A stretch of 64,000 nucleotides of DNA, from the NCBI GenBank assembly GCA_963702995.1, contig OY969783.1, forward strand, positions 1,302,001 through 1,366,000, in the 5' to 3' direction. A program made the translations under genes and the position numbers. This DNA is from MFD04580-c1 sp963702995. Its GTDB lineage: Bacteria > Planctomycetota > Phycisphaerae > Tepidisphaerales > Tepidisphaeraceae. Below, piece by piece: positions 45,369-54,559 of the stretch (position 1 is the stretch's first letter; every line of letters starts with the position of its first letter). The notes beneath the pieces were generated by a model. It was not told the DNA's origin. It saw nothing but the letters and a program-made list of their open reading frames with translations, and did not search any database.

Positions 45369-45853
45369 GGGTTTCCTCCGGTGCCTTACATCAACACTGC
45401 GATTGAACTCTCGACCGCGATGAGCGCCTTGATCGGCCGCAACCATTTCAGACACGCCCACTCTCAAAACGTCAGGGACGCGACCGGCAACAGATAATAG
45501 AGCTTCCCGACCGGCAACGCGTGAAAAAACGGCTCAAAACGACGCTTAACGGACTTTCGTGACTGTTGCTCGGCTCGCCTCACCGTGGCATTACCCGTGA
45601 ATCGGTCCGCACAGTTGCCCAGTACGCCGACTGCCCGCCTCCTGACGGCGATGGGGGCAATCCATCTGTCCCCGCTCTGATCTACGCATGGGAGAGGGTT
45701 AGGGAGCGGGCTTGTGTCGGGCGTTGTTCGGGAACGAGAAAGCGATCGCTTTCCCAAAATCGTTACTTTCGGCCTCCGATGCGTTTTGAGACAGCGCCTG
45801 CTCGTGGACCGTTCCAGGCGGGATCGCGGGCGCGGTGATGCCGACGCGCCGTC
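45369..45853. other. Intergenic region upstream of the large lipoprotein
   Basis: No convincing gene. GGGAGAGGGTTAGGGAGCGGG near 45690 is a degraded relative of the arm of the inverted-repeat element at 54141-54302. The promoter of the minus-strand lipoprotein gene must lie at the left end. Confidence 0.4.
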
Positions 45854-45909
45854 GGTGCCCTCACCGGCGGGCCTTTTGTTCGGCCGACAAAACCGCCGGT
45901 GAGGGCACC
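45854..45909. repeat. Perfect 17-bp inverted repeat hairpin
   Basis: GGTGCCCTCACCGGCGG (45854-45870) is exactly complementary to 45893-45909, with a 22-base loop. It lies about 96 bases upstream of the RNase PH gene. Role unknown; it could be a terminator of upstream transcription or a mobile repeat. Confidence 0.65.
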
Positions 45910-46005
45910 GGCGGCACTTTAAGGTTCAGGCGTACCCGCTGATTTCGATCGAGCGGCCCACTCGGCCGCGTCGCCGGTTCAGGCCAGCGCGGGTATATTC
46001 CCGCA

Positions 46006-46794
46006 ATGCGAACCGCCGGACGGCCGAACGACCAGCTCCGACCGATCAAGGTCACCCGCCGATTTACCAAAGCGCCAGCCGGCTCGGTCCTGTGGGAGCA
46101 AGGCGATACGGTCCTGCTCTGCACGGCCTCGATCTCCAACGAGCGGCCGAGCTGGTTTCGGGACGATCGGCCGGGCGGCTGGATCACCGCCGAATACGTC
46201 ATGCTCCCCGCCTCAACCCCTCAGCGCAAGGCCTGGCCGAAGGTCGGGCATACGGACTCCCGAGGGACCGAGATCCAGCGCCTCATCGGCCGCTCGCTCC
46301 GGGCGGCGATTGATCTGGCCCGGATCGGCCCCCACACGATCGCACTCGACTGCCAGGTCCTCCAGGCCGACGGCGGCACCCGGACGGCCGCCATCTGCGG
46401 GGCGTGGGTCGCGCTGGCGGATGCGATCCGCTCTCTCCCTGCGAAGATGCCCGGCGCCGCCGGCCCCATCGCCGCGACCCGTCCCGACGGCAAGCTGCCG
46501 GCGCGGTATGATGAATCGTTGTATGACCCCGGCCACGCCCTGGTCGAGCAGATCGCGGCCGTCAGCGTGGGCATCGTAGACGGCGAAGCCCGTCTTGACC
46601 TCGACTACGCCGACGACTCGCGTGCCGATGTGGACGTCAATGTCGCCTGTACCGCCCAAGGCCGCTTCGTCGAGGTGCAAGGGGCCGCGGAGCGCGGGTC
46701 GGGCTTTGACCGCGCCCAGATGAACCAGATGCTGGACCTCGCGGAGCAGGGCTGCCGACAGATCCTGACCATCCAGAGCGACGCGCGGGCGTAA
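46006..46794 (+). CDS. rph: Ribonuclease PH
   Basis: A phosphorolytic 3'-exoribonuclease of 262 residues, intact. Family motifs are clear: MRTAGRPNDQLRPIKVTRRF at the start, GSVLWEQGDTVLLCTAS, TAEYVMLPASTPQRK, RGTEIQRLIGRSLRAAIDL, TIALDCQVLQADGGTRTAAI, the metal-binding LDLDYADDSRADVDVNV and GRFVEVQGAAERG. It trims tRNA 3' ends with phosphate as nucleophile and acts as a hexamer. The position upstream of the RdgB-type pyrophosphatase gene (48348) is a common bacterial pairing, here with a lipoprotein gene inserted between them. The A-D-D-S acidic run supports a catalytically competent protein. Confidence 0.95.
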   Translation: MRTAGRPNDQLRPIKVTRRFTKAPAGSVLWEQGDTVLLCTASISNERPSWFRDDRPGGWITAEYVMLPASTPQRKAWPKVGHTDSRGTEIQRLIGRSLRAAIDLARIGPHTIALDCQVLQADGGTRTAAICGAWVALADAIRSLPAKMPGAAGPIAATRPDGKLPARYDESLYDPGHALVEQIAAVSVGIVDGEARLDLDYADDSRADVDVNVACTAQGRFVEVQGAAERGSGFDRAQMNQMLDLAEQGCRQILTIQSDARA

Positions 46795-47051
46795 CGCGCC
46801 CGGCGGTCGTTGCCGATCTCGGACGCTAAGTCATTACGGTCGGCAATCTTCGCCCAGCCTCCCGGCCCAACCAGCGGCCGCCGGAACCGGCGAATTTAGA
46901 TGCCGTACAGGTTAAGATGCCGTGCGGCGTGAGAGTCACCGGGCGGGCCGACGCATCACCACCTGACGAATGCCGCTGCTTGGATAGGTCCCGCATCTCC
47001 CGCCCCCGCCGGTGGGTTTCGCGAATTGCGGCGGTAATGGAGAGCCTGACG

Positions 47052-48298
47052 ATGCGAGTGCGAAACCTGGTTCTTGCGATAGCGACGGCGCTGGGCGCCT
47101 GCTCGTGCGGCGATACCCTTCCGCCGGCGGCCGATGCCGGCGGCCATGGACGACTCGTCAATGACACGGCCGCCCCCCGGAACGCGCTCCCGCCGATGAC
47201 CGCGAGCGATCGTCCTAACGCCGCCGGCCACCTGTCGGCAGGAGCGGCTGCCGCCCGTCCCCCGGGCGAAGCGCATGGATCGAGCACCGCCATCCCGCCG
47301 CGCGACGCCAAGTACACCATCCTCGTCTGCACCATTGGCGGCCCCGACCATGTCGCCCAGGCCAACGATCTCAAAGAGAATTCGATCCGGGTGACGCACC
47401 GAACCGAGTGGTATGTCATCCACGCCCGCGACGAGTCGAGCCTCTACTTCGGCTTCTACCGAACGACCAAAGACTCCGAAGGGGCCGCCGAGAGCCGCCG
47501 CGCCCATGCGGACCATGACTTCGTAACCAGTCTGACCGTCGGACAGAACGGCCAGTTGTTCAAGCTCGCCGCGTTCGTTGACCTCGCGGCCCCCGACCCG
47601 ACCGCCCCGCCGGAGTGGAACCTGTGGAACAAGGACGTCGAGAAGAGCCCAAAGGACCCGAGCCGGGCCTACTGGTCGCTCCAGATCATGGCGTTCCGCA
47701 ATAACGAACTTCGGAAACAGGCGGCCGTCCAGGCCGTCCAGGCGCTTCGGCGCAGGGGGTAGAGGCGTACTACTACCACGGCGAGTCGATCAGCTCCGTC
47801 TGCGTCGGCGCGTGGCCGTCGGGCGCGGTGAAGAGCCAGCGGAGGGACAGCGGCTACCAGTTGTACGGGCCGAATGAAACGCCGGTCTACTACAACGAGC
47901 CCGTCCCCGATGACGTGATGAAAGACCGCCGCGACGATCAAGGGCATAAGCTGGTCGCGATCGCGCCCGTCTTGACGATCCTCGACCCCACCATGAAGGC
48001 AATGATCAGCAAGTTCCCCGGTCACTCTGAGAATTATGAGGCGCACGTCCGCAAGGGGAAGGACGGCGACGTGCCCGACCCGTCATTCCTCGTCGTGATC
48101 CCGCGCACGAAGGGCAACGGCCTGTTCGACTCGCAGGATGCCGCGGCCGTCCCGCCGCCGCTCGATGCGACCAGCGCTCCCGGCGCTGAATCGGTCATCG
48201 AGAACGTCCCGACCCGTAGCGTCGGCGCGACACCGTCGCCCGGCACGCCTTCCGATACGGACGGCGGCACGGGCCTCCGACGGGTCCGCCGGTATTGA
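47052..48298 (+). pseudogene. SPOR-like domain lipoprotein, one frameshift
   Basis: A protein of about 415 codons. The ATG at 47052 starts MRVRNLVLAIATALGACSCG, a lipoprotein-type signal. A mature domain (KYTILVCTIGGPDHVAQAND, SLYFGFYRTTKDSEGAAES) precedes the segment AYWSLQIMAFRNNELRKQAA. One missing base near 47745 shifts the frame and continues AQGVEAYYYHGESISSVCVG. The order of strand, helix and strand, ending VCVGAW, resembles a SPOR domain, which binds denuded septal peptidoglycan. The C-terminal part (PVYYNEPVPDDVMKDRRDDQ) is uncharacterised. Role in cell division or wall binding is inferred. Confidence 0.65.
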
Positions 48299-48347
48299 TC
48301 CTGCGCCGAAACGGCCCGGCCCCCGCGGTGATCCTCGGAGCCTTTGC

Positions 48348-48968
48348 TTGCCCCCATCGCTTGAAATCCTGATCGCGACCGGCAACCCGGGAAAGGCGAA
48401 AGAGTTTCGGGAGATGCTCGCTTCCGACGCCTTGCGTTGGCGCGACCTCTCCGATTACCCGAACGCGGCCCCCGTTGAGGAGACCGGCTTTACATTTCAC
48501 GAGAACGCCTGCCTCAAGGCGGCCGGTTACGCGCGGCAGTTTGGCCTGTGGGCGCTGGCCGACGATAGCGGGCTTGAAGTCGATGCGCTTGACGGCAAGC
48601 CGGGCGTCTACAGCGCCCGCTGGGCCGCGATGCACCACGCGGGGGCGGGCGACGCCGCGAATAACACGCTGCTCCTGAAGCAGTTGGCGGCCGTTGAAGA
48701 TTCGGCGCGCACAGGCCGCTTCGTCTGCGCGCTCGCCCTGTCAGACCCGCAAGGGGACATCGTCCTGTCTGCAAGCGGCAAGGTCGAGGGGCGAATCCTC
48801 CACGCCGCCCGCGGCGACAACGGGTTTGGGTACGACCCGCTGTTTCTGATCGACGCCCTCGGGAAGACGACGGCCGAACTCCCCCCCATCGAGAAGCACG
48901 CGATCAGCCATCGCGGTAATGCGCTTCGGGCGTTGTCAACATTGATGAAACGCGCCGGATTGGCATGA
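48348..48968 (+). CDS. rdgB: RdgB/HAM1-type dITP/XTP pyrophosphatase
   Basis: A 206-residue non-canonical purine NTP pyrophosphatase, intact. It starts at the TTG at 48348, preceded by GGAG about 8 bases away, giving LEILIATGNPGKAKEFREML. Hallmarks follow: EETGFTFHENACLKAAGYAR, LADDSGLEVDALDGKPGVYS, FVCALALSDPQGDIVLSASG, GEGRIL-like VEGRILHAARGDNGFGYDPL and EKHAISHRGNALRAL. It hydrolyses ITP and XTP to prevent their incorporation. An open frame extends upstream to 48138 but overlaps the end of the SPOR-like gene and has no good start, so TTG is preferred. Confidence 0.93.
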   Translation: MPPSLEILIATGNPGKAKEFREMLASDALRWRDLSDYPNAAPVEETGFTFHENACLKAAGYARQFGLWALADDSGLEVDALDGKPGVYSARWAAMHHAGAGDAANNTLLLKQLAAVEDSARTGRFVCALALSDPQGDIVLSASGKVEGRILHAARGDNGFGYDPLFLIDALGKTTAELPPIEKHAISHRGNALRALSTLMKRAGLA

Positions 48969-49135
48969 TAGGGGCCGCAGGTAAACGGCCCGCGCCTCGG
49001 CGGGCCGTCCTTTGGCCGGTGCCAACCCGCGGCGAACGCCGACCGCGACGCCGGGCCCTGCATCATGCGTCCTGCCGTCGTCGTCATCAGGGCGAGCGGC
49101 CGATGCGGTGCTTCGGGGCGATGGAAGGGATCGGT

Positions 49136-49552
49136 ATGAGTCGCATCCTGGTGGCCGTCAGCAGCCCGTACGCTGCCCAGAAAGTCGTCGATTGCGTTGG
49201 GGACCTCGCCAAGCGCCTCACGGCCGAGGTTCTCGTCGTCCACGTCTCCCGCCCCAGCGGCGGCCAGATGCGCGAACAGGAGCAGGCCGACGGCGAGGCC
49301 GCCATCCGCTTCATGCGCGACAAGCTCCAGGAACGCAACCTCATCGTCCAGGACCTGCTCATGTTCAGCGACGACATCGCCCGCGCCGTCCTCAACACCG
49401 CCGTCGAGCGCGACGTCACGATGATCGTCCTCGGCCTCACCGGCAAAAACGTCTTCGCCCGCCTGCTCGCCGGCAACGTCCCGGTGGAGCTGATCAAGAA
49501 CACCAAGATCCCCGTCCTGATCCTGCCGCCGGACTGGAGCCGATCGATCTGA
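49136..49552 (+). CDS. Universal stress protein (UspA family)
   Basis: A 138-residue protein with the UspA-type nucleotide-binding fold: MSRILVAVSSPYAAQKVVDC, then AKRLTAEVLVVHVS, DIARAVLNTAVERDVTMIVL, the ATP-binding-type loop GLTGKNVFARLLAGNVPVEL and a final strand IPVLILPPD. The glycine-rich GxTGxxxxxRxxxGNVP arrangement is close to the Usp consensus G-2X-G-9X-G(S/T). Start at 49136 is preferred over the long upstream frame because AAGGGA precedes it. Usually induced by starvation or stress. Confidence 0.88.
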   Translation: MSRILVAVSSPYAAQKVVDCVGDLAKRLTAEVLVVHVSRPSGGQMREQEQADGEAAIRFMRDKLQERNLIVQDLLMFSDDIARAVLNTAVERDVTMIVLGLTGKNVFARLLAGNVPVELIKNTKIPVLILPPDWSRSI

Positions 49553-49595
49553 GGCGCTCTACCGTCCCTAAGGCAAGCTCCTTCCGCGGCAGTAC

Positions 49596-50150
49596 CTACC
49601 GGGAATAGCCGAGGTCGCTTAGCGTCTTCCCTGCGTCATTTTTCCAAGAGCGATAGCCGTCTCGCGAACCACCCTCGACAACGCAGACCGCTTCCGATGC
49701 GTTGTTAAATGGGTAGTCTCGTGTAAACGTCCATGCCCCATCAATGCGGCTGATGACTCCCCAGTCAATCAACCTTTGTCGCAATAGACGGTACGGTTCA
49801 GGCATCGTCGCGGTCGCCGGCTCACCGATCGTAGAGCGTTGTAGAACAACCATGGTGGGATATCGCCATACGGCTCTGGCGTGTCCTCCCTTACGCGGTA
49901 GAAAGACTGAGAAAACCTCCTCTGACGCCGCTGGTTCAAGATTCGGGATATCGGTTGGGCGCGGCACCGCTGGAACGACTGCCCCAGTGGTGGAGACATC
50001 GGACGGCCTTTGCGCGATATCCTCGACCCCGACTTCCGGAGGTGCGCGGCGGGCGGTGAGAGCAACGTATTGCTCAACCGTCAGAAGAACGTGCGTGCGA
50101 TCTCCGGCCGCATTAACAACGTATTGCAGGGGCATTAGACTCTCCGACAT
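49596..50150 (-). CDS. DUF4357-containing hypothetical protein
   Basis: A 184-residue protein. From the ATG at 50150, with GGAGGTAAC upstream, it reads MSESLMPLQYVVNAAGDRTH and LLTVEQYVALTARR, which resembles antitoxin-type DNA-binding starts. The C-terminal 50 residues (FTRDYPFNNASEAVCVVEGG, SRDGYRSWKNDAGKTLSDLG) match DUF4357, a small domain found with nucleases and restriction-like proteins. No partner gene of that kind is adjacent. The base composition is slightly lower in G+C than neighbours. Role unknown; a regulatory or defence-associated function is possible. Confidence 0.7.
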   Translation of the reverse strand: MSESLMPLQYVVNAAGDRTHVLLTVEQYVALTARRAPPEVGVEDIAQRPSDVSTTGAVVPAVPRPTDIPNLEPAASEEVFSVFLPRKGGHARAVWRYPTMVVLQRSTIGEPATATMPEPYRLLRQRLIDWGVISRIDGAWTFTRDYPFNNASEAVCVVEGGSRDGYRSWKNDAGKTLSDLGYSR

Positions 50151-50327
50151 TGTTACCTCCAACCGGAACCTCGTTGATACAGGATAACGGGCGAGGAAAA
50201 GCGCCGGATGGTCAACGCCGTCTCTTGGCATCACAAGCCGACCCATTCTGGCATCATATCGATCCGCGGTGTGCATCGCTGCAACGCCCAACGCGGCCGG
50301 CGCTACATCTGAGACGGAGCCCACGAC

Positions 50328-52681
50328 ATGCAAACCCCATTAGCCCTCGCCCGACTCGCTTTTCTCGCGCTCGCCAGCCTGTTCGCCTTGAGCACGTGCG
50401 TGCCCCGCCGCGCAGCCGCCGCACCGTCCGCGCCACTCCCCCCGACCCTCGTCGAGGCCGAGAGCTTCGCTGACAAAGGGGGCTGGTCGGTCGATACGCA
50501 GTTCGTCCACATCATGGGCTCACCCTATCTGCTGGCCCACGGGCTCGGCGAGCCGGTGAAGGATGCTGCGACCACCGTCACCCTCCCGGCGGCCGGTACC
50601 TACAAGGTCTTCGTGCGGACCAAGGACTGGGTCGCCACGTGGAAAGCGACCGGGCAGCCGGGGCGGTTTCAGGTACTGGTGGATGGGAAGCCGCTGCCGG
50701 TCACGTTTGGGACGCAGGGGGCGGATTGGTTCTGGCAGGATGGGGGCACGGTCACCGTCGAGCGGCCGCAGGTGGCCGTCGCGCTGCATGACCTGACTGG
50801 GTTCGAAGGCCGCTGCGATGCGATCGTCTTCAGCGCACGACCCGGCCTTCACACCTCCGAACGACCTGCCAACGCTGACGCCGTGGCGGAAGAAGGTGCT
50901 CGGGCTGCCGGAGAAGCCGGTCGAAGCCGGGACGTTCGATCTCGTCGTCGTCGGCGGAGGGTATGCGGGGATGGGGGCGGCGATCTCCGGCGCGCGGATG
51001 GGGTGCAAGGTCGCGCTGATTCAGGATCGGCCGGTATTGGGCGGGAACGGGAGCTCGGAGATCCGCGTCTGGTCGATGGGCGGGACGACGCTGGGCAAAT
51101 ACCCGCGGCTGGGCGAGATCGTGGAAGAGTTCGCGGATAACGCGAAGTCGTCGCCGGGCACGCAGGATGAGTTTGGGGATGAGAAGAAGGAGGCGATCGT
51201 CCGGAACGAGCCGAACATCGCGCTGTTCCTGGAGACGCAGGCGTACGCGGTGGAGATGAAGGACGGCAAGGTGGCGGCCGTCATCGGCCGCAATATGCGG
51301 AGCGGGGCCGAATCCCGCTTTGCCGGCACCTTTTTCGCCGACACCAGCGGCCATGCCGTCATCGGCGCGCTCGCCGGGGCCGACTTCGAAGAGCTCGACA
51401 AGGGCCACATGGGCATGAGCAACATGTGGCGCTGGTCGGACGATACCGCCCCGCACGCCTTCCCGCAGACACCCTGGGCGCTGCCGCTGACGATGGCCGA
51501 CTTCCCCTACCCCAATCGCGGCAAGGCGGAATGGTTCTGGGAAGGGGGCTTCTTTCGCGACCCGATCAAGGACCTGGAGTACATCCGCGACTGGAACTTC
51601 CGGGCCGCCTACGGCGCGTTCAACGCGATGAAGAACGGCGACGGCAAAGACAAGCATGCGAACGCGAAACTCGACTGGATGGCCTACATCGGCGGCAACC
51701 GCGAGTCGCGCCTGCTGCGCGGCGACGTCGTCCTGACCCGCGACGACATCGTCAGCCAGAAGGACTTCCCCGACGGCTGCGTCCCCACCACCTGGGACAT
51801 CGACCTGCACGCCCCCAAGGAGCAGTACGCGAAGAAGTTCCCGGAAGACCCGTTCATCTCCAAGGCCGTTTTCGGCAAGCGGCGTGGACAAGAAGAACGG
51901 GTACCCGATCCCCTACCGCTGCTTCTATTCGCGGAACATCCCCAACCTGTTCATGGCCGGCCGCGACATCAGCGTGAACCACGAGGCGCTGGGGACGATC
52001 CGTGTCATGCGGACGTGCGGCATGATGGGTGAAGTCGTCGGCAAGGCGGCCTCCATCTGCGTGAAGAACGGCTGCCAGCCGCGGGACGTCTACGCGACCT
52101 ACTTCTACGAGTTGAAGGACCTGATGCAACTCCCCGGCCGGGCGCGGCGGGCGACGGTTCACGATGCGATCGACCCCAACGCCGCCTTGCCCGACATCGC
52201 CCTGCATCCCGCGCCGCGCCGGATGCCCGGCGGCGGAGGAGGCTCGGGAAAGGGGATCGACCCGAAGAAGCTGGAGGGGATCGTCGTTGACGACGCGGCC
52301 GCCCGGCTGACCGGGGATTGGGCGACGGGATCGAACCTCGACGGCTTCGTCGGCGAGGCGTACCGCTACGCCAGCGGCGGCGGAACGCCGGAAAAGACGG
52401 CCGCCTTTGAGTTCCAAGCCCCGACCAGCGGGCAGTATGAGGTCCGCTTCTACTACGCCGCACACGAGAATCGCTCGCACGATGCGCCGGTGACGGTGCA
52501 TAGCGCGGACGGGGAAAAGACGATCGCGGTCAACGAATCGGTGCCGGCGCCGGGCAAGGGGTTCATCGTGCTGGGGACGTTCCGGTTCGAGGCCGGGAAG
52601 CCGGCTTCGGTCTCCGTCACCACGCGTGGCGCGACGGGGACGGTCTCGGTGGATGCGATCCAGCTCGTGCCTGTGAAGTAG
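50328..52681 (+). pseudogene. Secreted FAD-dependent oxidoreductase with flanking carbohydrate-binding-like domains, two frameshifts
   Basis: A protein of about 784 codons in three frames. From the ATG at 50328, a signal peptide and a jelly-roll-like segment (AESFADKGGWSVDTQFVHIM, VRTKDWVATWKATGQPG) reach CDAIVFSA. One surplus base near 50835 shifts to TPPNDLPTLTPWRKKVLGLP and the FAD site (FDLVVVGGGYAGMGAAISGA, LIQDRPVLGGNGSSEIRVWS). A second surplus base near 51885 shifts to KKNGYPIPYRCFYSRNIPNL and MAGRDISVNHEALGTIRVMR. The C-terminal domain (AAFEFQAPTSGQYEVRFYYA, GTVSVDAIQLVPV) is golvesin/Xly-like carbohydrate binding. The FAD_oxidored-family core (GGG near residue 205) is conserved. Probable sugar-linked periplasmic oxidoreductase; substrate unknown. 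Confidence 0.82.
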
Positions 52682-52739
52682 TAAGACGCCACGGCCGCGG
52701 TCGCGTGGGATCGTAGCGCCCGTTGCGCCCTGCGCGAGC

Positions 52740-54116
52740 ATGGAGAAGAAGCGACCCTTGCCCGACCCCACCCCGCCGGAACGCGGCCGCCATATTGAGT
52801 TGACCGTCGTGCCGACGACGCCGCCTTCACGTTCCGCCGCACGCGGCGGATGGGGCAGGCTGGTGCCGCTGGCGCTCCGGGCCTATCGGCTGGGGATCGT
52901 CGTCGCCATTGTCTGGCTCATTCACCACCATCATGCCCGGCTTCGGATCGACGGCGATGCCCCGATTCGCGTCGCCGAGGTGCTCCCGTTCTTCCCCGGC
53001 GCGGCCCGCCTCCGCGCGGACGAATCGGACCGCGCCGGACTCTTTGTCCTGGGCGCCGACGGCGCGTCCGTTGGTTATGTCCTGCGAACGGCGCCGATGT
53101 CGAACACGATCACCGGCTATTGCGGGCCGACCGACACGCTCGTCGCCCTGGGCCCGGATCAGCGGGTGATCGGCATCCGAATCCGTTCCAGCTTCGACAC
53201 CAAAGAACACGTCCAGGACGTCGCCAATGACGCCTATTTCATGAAGACCTGGACCGGCAAAACCTGGGACGAAGTCGCCGGGATGGAGCCCCACGCGGCC
53301 GGTATCGAGGGGACGTCCGGCGCGTCCCTCACCAGCCTCGCGATCGCCAACGGGATTCGCCAGCGGTTCCACAGGGCGACAACCCAGGCGGCCGCCCCGC
53401 CGCCGCCGGTGCATTTCGGGCCCAACGACATCGGCCTGGTGACGGTCATCGGGGTGTCGCTCCTGTTCACCTTTACCCACCTTCGCGGCCGGCCGTGGCT
53501 GCGCCGCGCGTTCCAGTTCGTCCTGATCGGGTACGTGGGGTTGATGAATGGCCAGTTGCTCGCTCAATCGCTATGGGCCGGGTGGGCCGCATCGACGGTG
53601 CCGTGGCGGACGGCGCCCGGGCTGGCGCTGCTGGCGGCGGCCGCCCTCATCGTTCCCTGGTCCACGCGGCGGGCGATGTATTGCTCGCACCTCTGCCCGC
53701 ACGGGGCCGCCCAGGAATGGCTCGGCCGCGTATCCCGTCAAAAGGTGCGGCTTCCTTCCGGCATTGAAGCCGGCCTGCGCTGGCTCCCCTACCTGCTGAT
53801 CGCGACGGTGCTGTTCGTGACGATCATTCACTTTGAGTTCAACTTGGCGGGCATCGAGCCGTTCGACGCCTATTTGCTCAGGTCGGCCGGGGTTGCCACG
53901 ACAGTCATCGCCCTGGTGGGCCTCGCGGCAAGCGGCGCGGTTCCGATGGCCTACTGCAAATATGGCTGCCCGACCGGGATGGTCCTTTCGTTCGTCCGAT
54001 CGCACGGCCGCGCCGACCACTTCGGCCGCCGCGATGTGGCGGCCGCCGCGCTGGTCGCCCTGGCGGCGGGGCTCTATGCGGGGTACGAGCCGATTCGCCA
54101 TTGGGCGGTGAGATAA
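52740..54116 (+). CDS. NosR/NirI-like FMN-binding, 4Fe-4S polyferredoxin membrane protein
   Basis: A 458-residue inner-membrane protein. The N-terminal helix is followed by a periplasmic FMN-binding domain with the covalent-flavinylation motif EGTSGASLTS (S/T-G-A-S/T-x-T/S). Then come about five transmembrane helices and two Cys motifs, CSHLCPHGAAQ and CKYGCPTGMV. The Cys-Pro spacing is that of the NapH/NosR/RnfC ferredoxin-type membrane proteins. It could carry electrons from a quinol to a periplasmic acceptor. FMN attachment would require an ApbE-type transferase, and one is encoded at 39000-40121 in this window. The gene lies 58 bases after the FAD oxidoreductase and may act with it. Only two cluster motifs are seen, fewer than in true NosR. 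Confidence 0.82.
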   Translation: MEKKRPLPDPTPPERGRHIELTVVPTTPPSRSAARGGWGRLVPLALRAYRLGIVVAIVWLIHHHHARLRIDGDAPIRVAEVLPFFPGAARLRADESDRAGLFVLGADGASVGYVLRTAPMSNTITGYCGPTDTLVALGPDQRVIGIRIRSSFDTKEHVQDVANDAYFMKTWTGKTWDEVAGMEPHAAGIEGTSGASLTSLAIANGIRQRFHRATTQAAAPPPPVHFGPNDIGLVTVIGVSLLFTFTHLRGRPWLRRAFQFVLIGYVGLMNGQLLAQSLWAGWAASTVPWRTAPGLALLAAAALIVPWSTRRAMYCSHLCPHGAAQEWLGRVSRQKVRLPSGIEAGLRWLPYLLIATVLFVTIIHFEFNLAGIEPFDAYLLRSAGVATTVIALVGLAASGAVPMAYCKYGCPTGMVLSFVRSHGRADHFGRRDVAAAALVALAAGLYAGYEPIRHWAVR

Positions 54117-54140
54117 AATGACCAAGCATGATTAGGCGCT

Positions 54141-54302
54141 TTTCTGGTCCCCTCTCCCGCCGGTACTCCGCGGGGAGAGGGAAGGGTGAGGGGGGCCGCC
54201 GGGAGACGGACACGCTGCTGAAAACGCGAGATTTCCGAGATCCGAAGACCCCCCTCGCCCTAACCCTCTCCCCCAGAGTACCGGGGGCGAGGGGACCAGA
54301 AA
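54141..54302. repeat. MITE-like inverted-repeat element (CCGGTACTCC family)
   Basis: TTTCTGGTCCCCTC (54141-54154) is exactly complementary to 54289-54302. Inner arms extend the pairing, with CCGGTACTC cores. It is about 162 bp with no coding capacity. A related element is at 34334-34465. Confidence 0.75.
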
Positions 54303-54360
54303 GCCGCCCTCGGAGGCGCCTATTCACGCCTGGCTACTTAGGGCCTCTCTGGGGCTCCGC

Positions 54361-54445
54361 GTACGAGCAGACTCCGCGTGCCGTCGGCCGTTTACCGCCC
54401 GCGCTCCCAGGGTGAAAGCAACGGCACACGGAGTGTGCCTGCTAC
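54361..54445. repeat. Hairpin repeat of the GTAGCAGGCACACTCCG family, diverged copy
   Basis: Begins GTACGAGCAGACTCCGCG and ends ACGGCACACGGAGTGTGCCT followed by GCTAC. Matches the two copies at 63727-63808 and 63846-63928. Confidence 0.75.
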
Positions 54446-54559
54446 CAGGACGGCGTGGCGAGCCACGTCACACGTTCCCGCATAAACGGCGGCCGAACGC
54501 GGCGGGTACTATCCCGGCAGGCGTCTCAAACTGATGTGACCTTTAAGCGGTGACTGACT

